Assembly (NCBI GenBank): GCA_030584025.1
Contig: CP129487.1
Span: forward strand, 1,922,001 to 1,986,000
Source of the DNA: Cyclobacteriaceae bacterium
GTDB taxonomy: Bacteria; Bacteroidota; Bacteroidia; Cytophagales; Cyclobacteriaceae
Length of the DNA: 64,000 nucleotides
Direction: 5' to 3'
A program made the translations under genes and the position numbers. Below, piece by piece: positions 42,140 to 51,239 of this stretch. The number at the start of each line of letters is the position of its first letter. Position 1 is the first letter of the stretch. Under the pieces are notes generated by a model that was not told the DNA's origin, made no database searches, and saw only the letters and a list, made by a program, of their open reading frames with translations.

Positions 42140-44095
42140 TTAAATATCGATGCGGGCGTACTTCGCATTCTTCTCAATGAAATCCCTGCGAGGCGCCACT
42201 TCATCACCCATCAACATGGAGAACAAGTGGTCTGCTTCCGCAGCTGATTCAATGCTTACCTGCTTTAGCGTTCTGCGGGCAGGATCCATGGTAGTCGACC
42301 ACAACTGCTCGGGGTTCATTTCTCCCAAACCCTTGTAGCGCTGCAACGTTACCGAATCATCCTTTCCGCCACCCAACTCCTTTACCAAAGCATCACGCTC
42401 TTCCTCTGTCCAGCAATAGCGCTCTTCTTTGCCCTTCTTAACCAAATACAAAGGAGGAAGTGCAATGTACACATAACCATTTTCGATCAACTCCTTCATG
42501 TAACGGAAGAAGAAGGTCAAAATCAGCGTACGAATGTGGCTGCCATCAACATCCGCATCGGTCATGATGATGATTTTATGGTACCGGAGCTTCGACAGAT
42601 TCAACGCTTTTCCATCCTCGGCAGTTCCAAAGGAAACGCCCAGGGCTGTAATGATATTCTTGATTTCTTCGTTGTCGTAGATTTTGTGTTCCTGCGCTTT
42701 TTCCACGTTCAGGATTTTTCCACGAAGCGGAAGAATCGCCTGGAAAGCACGGTCTCTTCCTTGCTTGGCTGAGCCTCCGGCAGAGTCACCCTCCACCAGG
42801 TACAGTTCGCAAATACCGGGATCAGTGCTGGAGCAGTCGGCCAGCTTGCCCGGTAATCCGGTTCCTGTTAGTACGTTCTTACGCTGAACCATTTCGCGTG
42901 CCTTGCGTGCCGCATGACGGGCTTGTGCCGCCAGAATAACTTTACTTACGATCAGCTTGGCTTCTTTTGGATGTTCTTCCAAATAATACTGCAACACCTC
43001 ACCTACCGATTGATCAACCGCACCCATCGCATCGGAGTTACCGAGCTTGGTTTTGGTTTGTCCTTCAAATTGAGGTTCGGCTACTTTTACTGAGATGACC
43101 GCAGTAAGGCCTTCACGGAAGTCGTCTCCGTTGATTTCAATTTTTACTTTGTCCAGCAAGCCTGATTTATCGGCATAAGTTTTTAATGTACGCGTAAGCG
43201 CCCTTCTAAAACCAGCCACATGCGTACCCCCCTCGTGCGTATTGATGTTGTTCACATACGAAACCAGGTTTTCACTAAATGAGGTATTGTAACTTAAGGC
43301 TACCTGAACCGGTATATCGCCTTTATCATTTTCAATGTATATCGGCTGCGGAATAAGCTTTTCGCGGGTTGCATCAATGTAGCTGACGAACTCACGAAGT
43401 CCGCCTTCAGAGAAAAACTCATCCTGACGAGGCTTGCCTTCTTCATCTTTTTCCCGAAGATCGGTCAGGTAAATTTTGATACCCGGATTCAAAAACGCCA
43501 ACTCGCGCAAGCGTGAAGCAATGGTTACGTAATTGTATTCTGTAACGGTAAAGATCTCTTTATCCGGAAGAAACTTCACGGAAGTTCCACGCCTATCCGT
43601 ATCGCCAATTACCCGAACGGCATACTGGGGTACACCCCGGTGATACTCCTGTTCGAATACTTTGCCATCGCGGTAAACCGTTGCATGCAGTACTTCCGAT
43701 AAGGCATTTACGCAAGAAACCCCAACACCATGCAAACCACCGGATACCTTATATGTGTTTTTATCGAACTTGCCCCCTGCGTGCAACACCGTCATGACCA
43801 CCTCCAGGGCTGAGCGTTTTTCCTTCACATGGATATCAGTAGGTATACCCCTGCCGTTATCTTCCACCAGGATGGAATTATCTTCATTTACGGTTACGCG
43901 GATGGTATCGCAATAGCCGGCCAAAGCCTCATCGATCGAGTTATCCACCACTTCCCAAATGAGGTGATGAAGCCCTTTCACGCTCACATCGCCAATGTAC
44001 ATGGCCGGGCGCTTACGTACGGCCTCCAGGCCTTCTAAAACCTGAATATTGCTGGCTGAATAATCGGCTGGCGCTTTCTTCTTTACGTCACTCAT
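42140..44095 (-). CDS. gyrB: DNA gyrase subunit B
   Basis: ATPase subunit of DNA gyrase, 651 residues. The GHKL ATPase site shows EVVDNSIDEALAG, EDNGRGIP and GLHGVGVS. The Toprim domain shows EGDSAGGSAKQGRDR and the metal-binding DADVDGSHI, and the C-terminus has QRYKGLGEMNPEQLW. The QTK-type loop reads GQTKTKLGN. ParE is excluded by the gyrase-type C-terminal segment and overall similarity. ppk1 starts 67 bp downstream on the same strand. Confidence 0.97.
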   Translation of the reverse strand: MSDVKKKAPADYSASNIQVLEGLEAVRKRPAMYIGDVSVKGLHHLIWEVVDNSIDEALAGYCDTIRVTVNEDNSILVEDNGRGIPTDIHVKEKRSALEVVMTVLHAGGKFDKNTYKVSGGLHGVGVSCVNALSEVLHATVYRDGKVFEQEYHRGVPQYAVRVIGDTDRRGTSVKFLPDKEIFTVTEYNYVTIASRLRELAFLNPGIKIYLTDLREKDEEGKPRQDEFFSEGGLREFVSYIDATREKLIPQPIYIENDKGDIPVQVALSYNTSFSENLVSYVNNINTHEGGTHVAGFRRALTRTLKTYADKSGLLDKVKIEINGDDFREGLTAVISVKVAEPQFEGQTKTKLGNSDAMGAVDQSVGEVLQYYLEEHPKEAKLIVSKVILAAQARHAARKAREMVQRKNVLTGTGLPGKLADCSSTDPGICELYLVEGDSAGGSAKQGRDRAFQAILPLRGKILNVEKAQEHKIYDNEEIKNIITALGVSFGTAEDGKALNLSKLRYHKIIIMTDADVDGSHIRTLILTFFFRYMKELIENGYVYIALPPLYLVKKGKEERYCWTEEERDALVKELGGGKDDSVTLQRYKGLGEMNPEQLWSTTMDPARRTLKQVSIESAAEADHLFSMLMGDEVAPRRDFIEKNAKYARIDI

Positions 44096-44247
44096 GAGTA
44101 CAGTTTAAAACCTTCAAAATTAAGGTTTTCCGAGGGGATTTCGTAAGAAAATGAGGCATTTAAAAGGCAAAAAGTTAACTTTATTTTCGATTGTCCGGTG
44201 ACTAAAAAAGACCTTGGGCATTACGTTGATTTTGAACCCCTGTTCGC

Positions 44248-45654
44248 ATGAAAAACAGACTTGTCATAGCCCTTCTTTTCATTACTGTTTTGGTCGCTGA
44301 GGCCCAGATTTCCGCTCCTGTTTTCAAAGACAAAACAGATTCAACACAATATTCTCAGGTTCAAATTGCAATACGGGAACTTGTACAGCAAAATCCAAAC
44401 TCAATGGAGAACCGCAAAAAGTTTGATAGTCTGCTAACTATTTCCAACACCCTGAGAGCGAAGATTATTGGCTACAAAGTGATTTACAAGCCAAATGATG
44501 AATTTACAGATTACCAGGATGTATTGAACGGTAAGGTAGATCCCAAACAAGTAACACAACTAAGCTTCTCCAATAATTCGCTTAAAAAATTACCGAAAAT
44601 AATTTTTGAGTGTGCCAACCTGAAAGAACTTGAACTGGTGAATACCCGTGTTAAAAAGCTTCCCAAAAAGCTGGGCAATCTCCCAGAACTGAAAAGCATT
44701 TATGTATACAACCACACTCCAAAAGCGCGATTGCGTCTTGCAAAAAATAAGACAATCGAAGAGGTGCTCATTCGCGGAACGGAAGCAGCAAGGCTACCTA
44801 AGAAGTACAAAGCTTTTACTTCACTTCGTGAACTTGATCTGTCTGGAAATATAGGATTCAATCAATTTCCAGCGATCACACAAAACAAGAAATTGGTTAA
44901 ACTCAATCTGATAGGAAACCAGTTAACTCTGAATGATTTGAAAAAGATACGCAGTAGTTCACTAGAAGAATTAAACCTAATAGGAAATAAGGTTACGCAT
45001 GTTCCGGCAGAAATTGCTCACTTTCCTTCGCTTAAGAAATTAGTTCTGAGTAATAATCAAGTAAGTCATATTGATCCGGCCATCGGTCAACTGAAAAAAC
45101 TGGAGGAACTGGCTTTTTACAATTGTAAGCTCAAAGAACTAAGCAAAGGCATTGAAGAACTTGAAAACCTGCGGCAAATTGATTTGTACTTCAATCAGTT
45201 GACTGCCGTTTCAATCGATCTGAGCAAACTAAAAAAGCTGGAGATCTTATATCTTTCCAATAATGAACTAACCGCATTAACGGAAAGCATCGGACAACTA
45301 TCCAACCTTCAGGAGCTATACTTATCGCATAACAAACTCAACTACCTTCCCAAAAGTCTTTCAAATCTGAGTCAACTGAAAGTACTTCGCGTAAACAATA
45401 ACTCATTAACAACCTTTCCTTACGAAATTCTATCCTTGAAGAACCTGGAGAATCTGGACATTTCCCGCACCAATCTCTATGGCATACCAGAAGAACTTAG
45501 CACATTTGATAAACTGCAGATTTTTGCACTCACGGGAAATGCATGGGAAAAAGATGACGACATCATCCGTATTGCTGAAGTACTGCGCAAGAAAGGAACG
45601 GTCGTTCACCTGAATACCCTCGAGGATGAAGTGGACCCACCCGGGGATAATTAG
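44248..45654 (+). CDS. Secreted leucine-rich-repeat protein
   Basis: A 468-residue protein with a signal peptide (about 1-20, ending AEAQI) and no obvious lipobox. Residues 20-100 are a helical lead-in, after which about a dozen LRR units of 22-24 residues run to about 440, e.g. LRELDLSGNIGFNQFP, LEELNLIGNKVTHVP and LQELYLSHNKLNYLP. The C-terminal end is acidic (DEVDPPGDN). LRRs mediate protein binding; partner and location (periplasm or surface) are unknown. It converges with ppk2, overlapping by 4 bp. Confidence 0.88.
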   Translation: MKNRLVIALLFITVLVAEAQISAPVFKDKTDSTQYSQVQIAIRELVQQNPNSMENRKKFDSLLTISNTLRAKIIGYKVIYKPNDEFTDYQDVLNGKVDPKQVTQLSFSNNSLKKLPKIIFECANLKELELVNTRVKKLPKKLGNLPELKSIYVYNHTPKARLRLAKNKTIEEVLIRGTEAARLPKKYKAFTSLRELDLSGNIGFNQFPAITQNKKLVKLNLIGNQLTLNDLKKIRSSSLEELNLIGNKVTHVPAEIAHFPSLKKLVLSNNQVSHIDPAIGQLKKLEELAFYNCKLKELSKGIEELENLRQIDLYFNQLTAVSIDLSKLKKLEILYLSNNELTALTESIGQLSNLQELYLSHNKLNYLPKSLSNLSQLKVLRVNNNSLTTFPYEILSLKNLENLDISRTNLYGIPEELSTFDKLQIFALTGNAWEKDDDIIRIAEVLRKKGTVVHLNTLEDEVDPPGDN

Positions 45655-46604
45655 GATGCAGCTTTCTTTACCTTTTTACTTTTTGCTTTAGTTGATTTCG
45701 TAGAGCCATTCTCGGCCATCAGGTGTAATCGTGCTTTTTGCAATTCTGCCTTTTGTGCATCGGTAACCTGAGGGTAACTCATGTTGAGTTTTTTAAATTG
45801 CCGATAAATGATGGCTGCAATGGCCAATCGTGCATACCACTTATCATCGGCTGGTATAATAAACCACGGAGCATGTTCTTTTGATGTCTCTGAAATGGCC
45901 ATCTCATACGCCCGCTGGTAATCATCCCAAAAGCCGCGCTCTTTTAAATCCGACAACGAAAACTTCCAGTTCTTCGATGGATCGTCAATGCGTTCAAGAA
46001 ATCGCTTCTTCTGCTCCTTTTTGGATACATGCAAAAAGAATTTCAGAATGATGGTTCCGTTTGCCGCAAGGTTCTTTTCATAACGAACAATTTGCTTGTA
46101 CCGATTTTCCCAAAACTTATCGTTGATATCCTTTACCGTTTCAATTCCCGGTATGTTTTCATTCAAAATCCACTCTGGATGAACTTTAGTCACCAACACA
46201 TTCTCATAATGCGAACGGTTATGAATCGCGATCTCCCCTCGTGCCGGTAAGGCCAGGTTGTGGCGCCAAAAGAAATCGTGATCGAGTTCATGTGAGGTTG
46301 GCGCTTTGAAGCTATACACTTTAACACCAAGCGGATTAAACCCCGACATGATATGCTTTACCGCACCATCCTTGCCGGCTGCATCCATGGCCTGAAAAAT
46401 AATGAGAATACTGTATTGATTATGCGCATACAGCATATCCTGAATTTCAGCGAGGTGTTTACGCCCCTCTTCAAGTAACCGCTCAGCTTCTTTCTTTACC
46501 AGTTGTTTGCCTTTGTATTCAGTATCAAAGTCCGCTAGTTTTACTTTTTTACCTGGTTTGGCATAAAGCTTCTTGGCATTAATTAATTTTTCATCGGAGA
46601 GCAT
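45651..46604 (-). CDS. ppk2: Polyphosphate kinase 2 family protein
   Basis: P-loop kinase that uses polyphosphate to phosphorylate nucleotides (AMP/ADP or GDP). The 317-residue protein has the Walker A-like AMDAAGKDGAVKH, the PTSHELDHDFFWR block and the Walker B-type NRSHYENVLV. Short single-domain form resembling class III PPK2. The last 20 residues (STKSTKAKSKKVKKAAS end) form a lysine-rich tail not part of the kinase fold, echoing the aconitase tail. With ppx and ppk1 nearby, the region holds three polyphosphate enzymes. Confidence 0.93.
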   Translation of the reverse strand: MLSDEKLINAKKLYAKPGKKVKLADFDTEYKGKQLVKKEAERLLEEGRKHLAEIQDMLYAHNQYSILIIFQAMDAAGKDGAVKHIMSGFNPLGVKVYSFKAPTSHELDHDFFWRHNLALPARGEIAIHNRSHYENVLVTKVHPEWILNENIPGIETVKDINDKFWENRYKQIVRYEKNLAANGTIILKFFLHVSKKEQKKRFLERIDDPSKNWKFSLSDLKERGFWDDYQRAYEMAISETSKEHAPWFIIPADDKWYARLAIAAIIYRQFKKLNMSYPQVTDAQKAELQKARLHLMAENGSTKSTKAKSKKVKKAAS

Positions 46605-46740
46605 AGGTGTAGCATTAACGGTTATGAAGATAAAAGTTATTCGCAGAACCTCAACATGATTTCGCTCATATCCGAGCGAGGATTTTCATTGGTTTTAAAC
46701 ACAAGTTTCCGTAACTTTTAATCACCTAAACCCAGAACCT

Positions 46741-46884
46741 ATGAAACTAGCCTTTAAAAAGCTGGATTTCCTGTTTCTCTATCTTGTGGCCAGCCTCGTT
46801 GCAGCGAGTTATTTACGAAATGTGATGCTTGATCTGGCTGAATGGATACAAAATTTCAGGCAGGAAATCACCACAACCTTCTAA
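46741..46884 (+). CDS. Small single-span membrane protein
   Basis: A 47-residue frame from ATG 46741 to TAA 46884. A basic N-terminus (MKLAFKKLDF) is followed by a hydrophobic helix of about 20 residues (LFLYLVASLVAASYL) and an amphipathic C-terminal part. It lies 37 bp upstream of the NTF2-like gene on the same strand. No family recognised; too short for homology to be judged by eye. The composition argues for a real membrane peptide. Confidence 0.5.
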   Translation: MKLAFKKLDFLFLYLVASLVAASYLRNVMLDLAEWIQNFRQEITTTF

Positions 46885-46921
46885 ACTATTTACCACCACC
46901 GCAATCTTTAATTCATGTGAT

Positions 46922-47434
46922 ATGAAATCCACGAATATCCTTTACCTGCTCATGGTCGTTCTTTTGCTCACCAGTGTTGCGGTTTACGGCCAAAAAAAAT
47001 CAAAAGAAAAAGCTCCCGATACCCAACAACAGGATGAGGCGAAGATCAAGGCAATAATTGAACAAGAAACAAAAGCTTTTTTTGAAATCGATCAAAAAAC
47101 GTGGGCTGATTTGTGGGTACATGAACCCTATGCCTTCTGGTCGTTTGCCGATACAACGGATGTCAATTCTTTTTCAGGATGGGATGAAATTTATAAAGGT
47201 TTCAACAACTACTTTAAGACCTCAAAACCTTCTACAGCAAAAATTACGCGCACCTGGCATCACATCCGGATAGCCGGCAACTTTGCCTACATCCGCTTTA
47301 CCCAGGAAGTATCCGATAATATTGGTCGCCCACCGCAGGCGGAAGTTCGCGTGATGGAAAAAATTAACGGACAGTGGAAGATTGTTTGCGTTTCGGTGAT
47401 TGCCGTGCAGAAAGAAAATGAACCCGTGCGCTGA
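46922..47434 (+). CDS. Secreted SnoaL/DUF4440-like (NTF2 fold) protein
   Basis: From the ATG at 46922 a 170-residue protein with a signal peptide (about 1-22, ending VAVYGQ). I prefer this start because the longer frame (from 46829) would fold the preceding small gene into a meaningless N-terminus. The mature part begins with a charged linker, then an NTF2-like fold: EQETKAFFEIDQKTWADLWV, a central ARTWHHIRIAGNFAYI-like sheet (ITRTWHHIRI) and a final strand GQWKIVCVSVI. Function unknown; many relatives are non-enzymatic. It ends directly against the convergent CoA-binding gene. Confidence 0.83.
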   Translation: MKSTNILYLLMVVLLLTSVAVYGQKKSKEKAPDTQQQDEAKIKAIIEQETKAFFEIDQKTWADLWVHEPYAFWSFADTTDVNSFSGWDEIYKGFNNYFKTSKPSTAKITRTWHHIRIAGNFAYIRFTQEVSDNIGRPPQAEVRVMEKINGQWKIVCVSVIAVQKENEPVR

Positions 47435-47797
47435 TTAGTACTGCCCGGTGCGGAGCATCACCAACGTACACGCTTCGATAGGTTCAATTTTATTTTCCCG
47501 GGCTAACGTTTCAAATTCATAATTCTCCGTACCCGGATTAAAAATGATTCTGCGAGGTTTCAACCCGATGATGTATTCGTACCATTCAGGCTGGTGCTGC
47601 GGACCGATGTACATCGTTACTGTATCCACATCCGCAACAGGTGGTTTTGTCCGGATGTCTAGAATCTCCTTTCCGAAAAGTTCGCCCTTTTTTATTCCCA
47701 CAGGCACAAATTCATGATCATACTCCGTTAGCATTTCGGCTGCGAGGTAAGCATAGCGTGATGGATTAGGTGTTGCCCCAATAATAACCGTCTTCAT
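47435..47797 (-). CDS. CoA-binding domain protein (YccU-like)
   Basis: A 120-residue Rossmann protein of the CoA_binding_2 family. N-terminal VIIGATPNPSRYAY is the nucleotide-binding loop; FVPVGIKKGEL and IIFNPGTENYEF are family segments. The family is typically annotated as CoA-binding, with unclear physiological role. Its ATG overlaps the stop of the FAD oxidoreductase gene by 4 bp (ATGA), so the two are coupled. Confidence 0.88.
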   Translation of the reverse strand: MKTVIIGATPNPSRYAYLAAEMLTEYDHEFVPVGIKKGELFGKEILDIRTKPPVADVDTVTMYIGPQHQPEWYEYIIGLKPRRIIFNPGTENYEFETLARENKIEPIEACTLVMLRTGQY

Positions 47798-49377
47798 TCT
47801 TTAGTATTAACTCCAATCTTCAAACACACAGCTTCAGCACATCGTTCACCATCCATCGCAGCCGAAACAATTCCACCTGCATAGCCCGCTCCCTCTCCAC
47901 AGGGGAATAATCCCTTAACCTGTGGATGCTCCAAGGTTTCCCTATCGCGCGGAATACGAACAGGCGATGAAGTTCGGCTCTCCACCCCCACTACTTGCGC
48001 CTCGTTGGTGAGGTAGCCTTTCATTTTAGACCCAAAGTTTTTAAAGCCTTGACGTAAGGATTCTGCAATAAACCCGGGCAACACTTCAGCAAGATCAACC
48101 GATGCAAGGCCCGGCTGATAAGAAGTATCCAGCAATGAATTAGAAACCTTTCGCTCAACAAAATCGGCCAATCGTTGTGCGGGAGCTACTTGTGAGCCAC
48201 CAGCCGTGGCACACGCTTGCTTTTCTATGGCCGCTTGAAAATGCACGCCTGCCAGCGGACCAAATTTTGTATAGGGTTTAAAGTCTGCTTCACTGACTGA
48301 AACAACAATACCTGAATTAGCAAAACGCGAATCTCTTCGCGAAGGGCTCATGCCATTCACCACCACTTCACCCGGTGCAGTTGCTGAGGGAACAATAAAT
48401 CCACCGGGACACATGCAAAAAGAAAACACACCGCGCTGCTGGCCGTTAACGTGAGCCTGATGCACCAACGCATACGATGATGCCGGTAAATAAGGTCCAC
48501 GCTCAACGGGACAATGGTATTGGATCCGGTCGATCAGTTGTTGTGCATGCTCCACCCGCAGACCAAGCGCGAAAGGCTTCTGTTCTATCAAAATTTTTCG
48601 AGCGTGAAGTAATTCGAAGATATCACGAGCGGAATGACCGGTAGCTAATATTACCGCTTCACCTGTAAATGTTTCGCCTGAAAGCGTTTTAACTCCTGCA
48701 ATATGATTGTCATCTAAAATAAAATCGACAACACGTGTGTTAAAATGAATTTCGCCACCGGCATCCAGAATGCTTTTTCTGATCTCTTCAATCAATTTTG
48801 GCAACTTATTCGTTCCGATATGCGGGTGTGCATCGAATAGAATTTCTTCTTTTGCTCCGTGTGCTACAAGAATCTCCATAATACGGGCAACATCTCCCCG
48901 CTTTTTTGAACGGGTGTAGAGCTTCCCATCCGAATAAGTGCCGGCACCGCCCTCGCCAAAGCAGTAATTGGAATCAGGATTAACTATTTGATCTTTATTA
49001 ATAGCTGCCAGATCGCGCCTGCGCGCACGCACATCAGCACCGCGTTCGAGAATAATTGGCTTAATGCCGAATTCAATTAACCGTAATGCGGCAAACAAAC
49101 CTGCTGGACCGGAACCCACGATGATAACTGCAGGCTTATGATTAACATCAGGATAATTTCTGGAATACGTGATCAACGGTTTTTTTTCGGAAGCCGGAAA
49201 AACTTCGCATTGAACACGCACCACTATTTTCTTGCCGCGGGCATCGATGGAACGCTTGATGGGCCGAACCCACTGATCGCCATCTTGCTTAATACCAAGT
49301 TTCTGGTAAATCGAAGTCGTGAACCGACTTTCATCAAATGCCTCTTCAGGCGAAAGAATGATCTCTTTTACTGACAT
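47794..49377 (-). CDS. FAD-dependent oxidoreductase (COG2509-type dehydrogenase)
   Basis: A 527-residue flavoprotein. After a basic N-terminal domain (about 1-80) comes the FAD-binding VIIVGSGPAGLFAALRL, then CFGEGGAGTYSDGKLYTR and GHSARDIFELL, segments characteristic of the COG2509 uncharacterised FAD-dependent dehydrogenases. The C-terminal GEGAGYAGGIVSAAMDG closes the FAD site. Substrate unknown. Co-transcribed with the CoA-binding gene downstream by a 4-bp overlap. Confidence 0.91.
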   Translation of the reverse strand: MSVKEIILSPEEAFDESRFTTSIYQKLGIKQDGDQWVRPIKRSIDARGKKIVVRVQCEVFPASEKKPLITYSRNYPDVNHKPAVIIVGSGPAGLFAALRLIEFGIKPIILERGADVRARRRDLAAINKDQIVNPDSNYCFGEGGAGTYSDGKLYTRSKKRGDVARIMEILVAHGAKEEILFDAHPHIGTNKLPKLIEEIRKSILDAGGEIHFNTRVVDFILDDNHIAGVKTLSGETFTGEAVILATGHSARDIFELLHARKILIEQKPFALGLRVEHAQQLIDRIQYHCPVERGPYLPASSYALVHQAHVNGQQRGVFSFCMCPGGFIVPSATAPGEVVVNGMSPSRRDSRFANSGIVVSVSEADFKPYTKFGPLAGVHFQAAIEKQACATAGGSQVAPAQRLADFVERKVSNSLLDTSYQPGLASVDLAEVLPGFIAESLRQGFKNFGSKMKGYLTNEAQVVGVESRTSSPVRIPRDRETLEHPQVKGLFPCGEGAGYAGGIVSAAMDGERCAEAVCLKIGVNTKE

Positions 49378-49416
49378 ACAGGAAGGGAGTTAACCTTCAA
49401 TACTGCAAATATACGG

Positions 49417-51204
49417 CTACCGGTAGGAAAATACATTCCCTACGTTAAGCCCGAATGAAAAGGTAGCAATGAATTTCTGCTGATCAACATTTTGAAAATA
49501 CGATGCACTTACCTCATCTACATCTACGTTTCTATATCCCACTCCAGCGGCACCATACAAATCAATAGTAAATCCGCTGGCATTGTTTCGTTGAATGATC
49601 CGGTAACCTAATAATACACCATATTCAATCCGTTGGTCGGGGGCCGTGAACGTGATGATACTTTCCGGATTACCATTAAACACTACATTGGTAAAATGCC
49701 CCATGTTCGTAAACCTGAGTTGATGACCAAAATACCACATGCCCGCTTTTATCGGGTTGTAGAATTTTTGTTTGATGGAAATGCTATAGCCGCGCTCGAA
49801 AAGCTTATAGGGCGCTACCTGATCATCAGCTTCAAAAAATGGATTACGAATACCAATAAATTCGAAGGAATGGCCAAGTCGTTCTTGTGAATAAAATTCT
49901 ACCGCCATCGGAAAGCGACCGGCAAACATAAGTACCGGATTTCCTTCCACGATTACGCCCTTGTATTCATTGGCACGCGGCATGAAATAATCAAAACTAT
50001 TTCCGGTAACGCGTTTTACAGTTGAAGTTCGTTCCGCCAATTCAGTAATCTCTTTTGCCAGGTTGGGCTTTTCGTTGTAGTACGGCCTGTAATAGCCAGA
50101 CAAAGTTCCGTCTCGCTCATACAACTCCCAGGTGCCAATCTTCTTATCGCCATCAATCTCACCACGGGTTTGTAGCGAGCCATCCGGGTAATAGCCAAAA
50201 TAGGTGCCGCGATCATTTTGAAACTCGCACTCTCCTTCCTTCTTGCCATCCTCATAAAAATACTCCCACTTCCCTTCACGCTTATCATCTTTCATCAAGC
50301 CTTTCGACTTCAACTTGCCACTGGCGTAGAACTCGCGGTATTCGCCAGTGCCTTTATCGTATGTAATTTCACTCAATAATTTTCCGTCAGCAGAGAATGA
50401 ACTCCAGTATCCGTTTTTCTGACCTCCCAAATACTCACCAGCTGAACTGATCGTTCCATCCTCAAAATAATATTCCCATTTACCAACCGGTTGATCATGA
50501 TGGTAGGCACCACGAACGGCCACATTACCTGAAGCATAGTAGGTTATCCATTCACCATGCTTTTTTCCATTTTCATAATCGCCTTCAATGTGTAGCGTAC
50601 CGGAAGTTTCATCATAAAAACGCCAATGCCCCACGTTGCGCATTCCGGACTTAGGCCCTTCAGCAGCTACCTTTCCCGAGTGATAATATTCCGTATAGCG
50701 ACCATAATCATCCTGATAATCGATTTCGCCTTTCCGAACACCATCTTCATAGAATGATTTCCATAAACCGGTTCGTTTATTATTGGTGTATACCCCGATC
50801 TCTTTGATCTGGCCATTTTCATAAAACGTTTTCCATTCCCCTTCGCGGGCTTTTCCGTTTACAGTGCCCTCCATGCTTTTCTGTCCGCTCTCGTAGAAGT
50901 ATTCCCACAAGCCGTAGTTTGAATTTTGCCGCAAAGCCCCACGCATTTTCATGTTCCCGGATTCATAGAAGAATTCCCAAATGCCGGTTGTTTCATTGTT
51001 CGAGAAATATCCCTTCGACTCAATGTTGCCATTAAGAAAATAGGAAGCATAACGGCCGTGAAGAATGTTGCGGACAGTATCTTTTACCTGGTAAACTTCC
51101 TTGATGTAACGCTTTTCGCGATCGTGATAGGTTTGCCGGATAAAAACCTGTGCATAGGTTTGAACCGTTAAAAGTACAAAGCCGATCAGAGATAACCTTT
51201 TCAC
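49417..51204 (-). CDS. Secreted MORN-type repeat protein with probable C-terminal beta barrel
   Basis: The GTG at 51204 begins VKRLSLIGFVLLTV, a clean signal peptide ending YAQ; the longer frame to 51270 would overlap the TDO gene. The 595-residue protein has about 14 MORN_2-type repeats of 22-25 residues (roughly 45-385) with the pattern GxWxxFYExGxxxxxG, e.g. GLWEYFYESGQKSMEG and GKWEYFYEDG. A linker follows (about 385-420), and residues about 425-595 show alternating strand sequence ending in FSFGLNVGNVFSYR, like an outer-membrane barrel. No antitoxin-type partner is adjacent. Confidence 0.85.
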   Translation of the reverse strand: MKRLSLIGFVLLTVQTYAQVFIRQTYHDREKRYIKEVYQVKDTVRNILHGRYASYFLNGNIESKGYFSNNETTGIWEFFYESGNMKMRGALRQNSNYGLWEYFYESGQKSMEGTVNGKAREGEWKTFYENGQIKEIGVYTNNKRTGLWKSFYEDGVRKGEIDYQDDYGRYTEYYHSGKVAAEGPKSGMRNVGHWRFYDETSGTLHIEGDYENGKKHGEWITYYASGNVAVRGAYHHDQPVGKWEYYFEDGTISSAGEYLGGQKNGYWSSFSADGKLLSEITYDKGTGEYREFYASGKLKSKGLMKDDKREGKWEYFYEDGKKEGECEFQNDRGTYFGYYPDGSLQTRGEIDGDKKIGTWELYERDGTLSGYYRPYYNEKPNLAKEITELAERTSTVKRVTGNSFDYFMPRANEYKGVIVEGNPVLMFAGRFPMAVEFYSQERLGHSFEFIGIRNPFFEADDQVAPYKLFERGYSISIKQKFYNPIKAGMWYFGHQLRFTNMGHFTNVVFNGNPESIITFTAPDQRIEYGVLLGYRIIQRNNASGFTIDLYGAAGVGYRNVDVDEVSASYFQNVDQQKFIATFSFGLNVGNVFSYR

Positions 51205-51239
51205 GTTCAGAAGATTACCGCAAGATACAAAATATGAAA

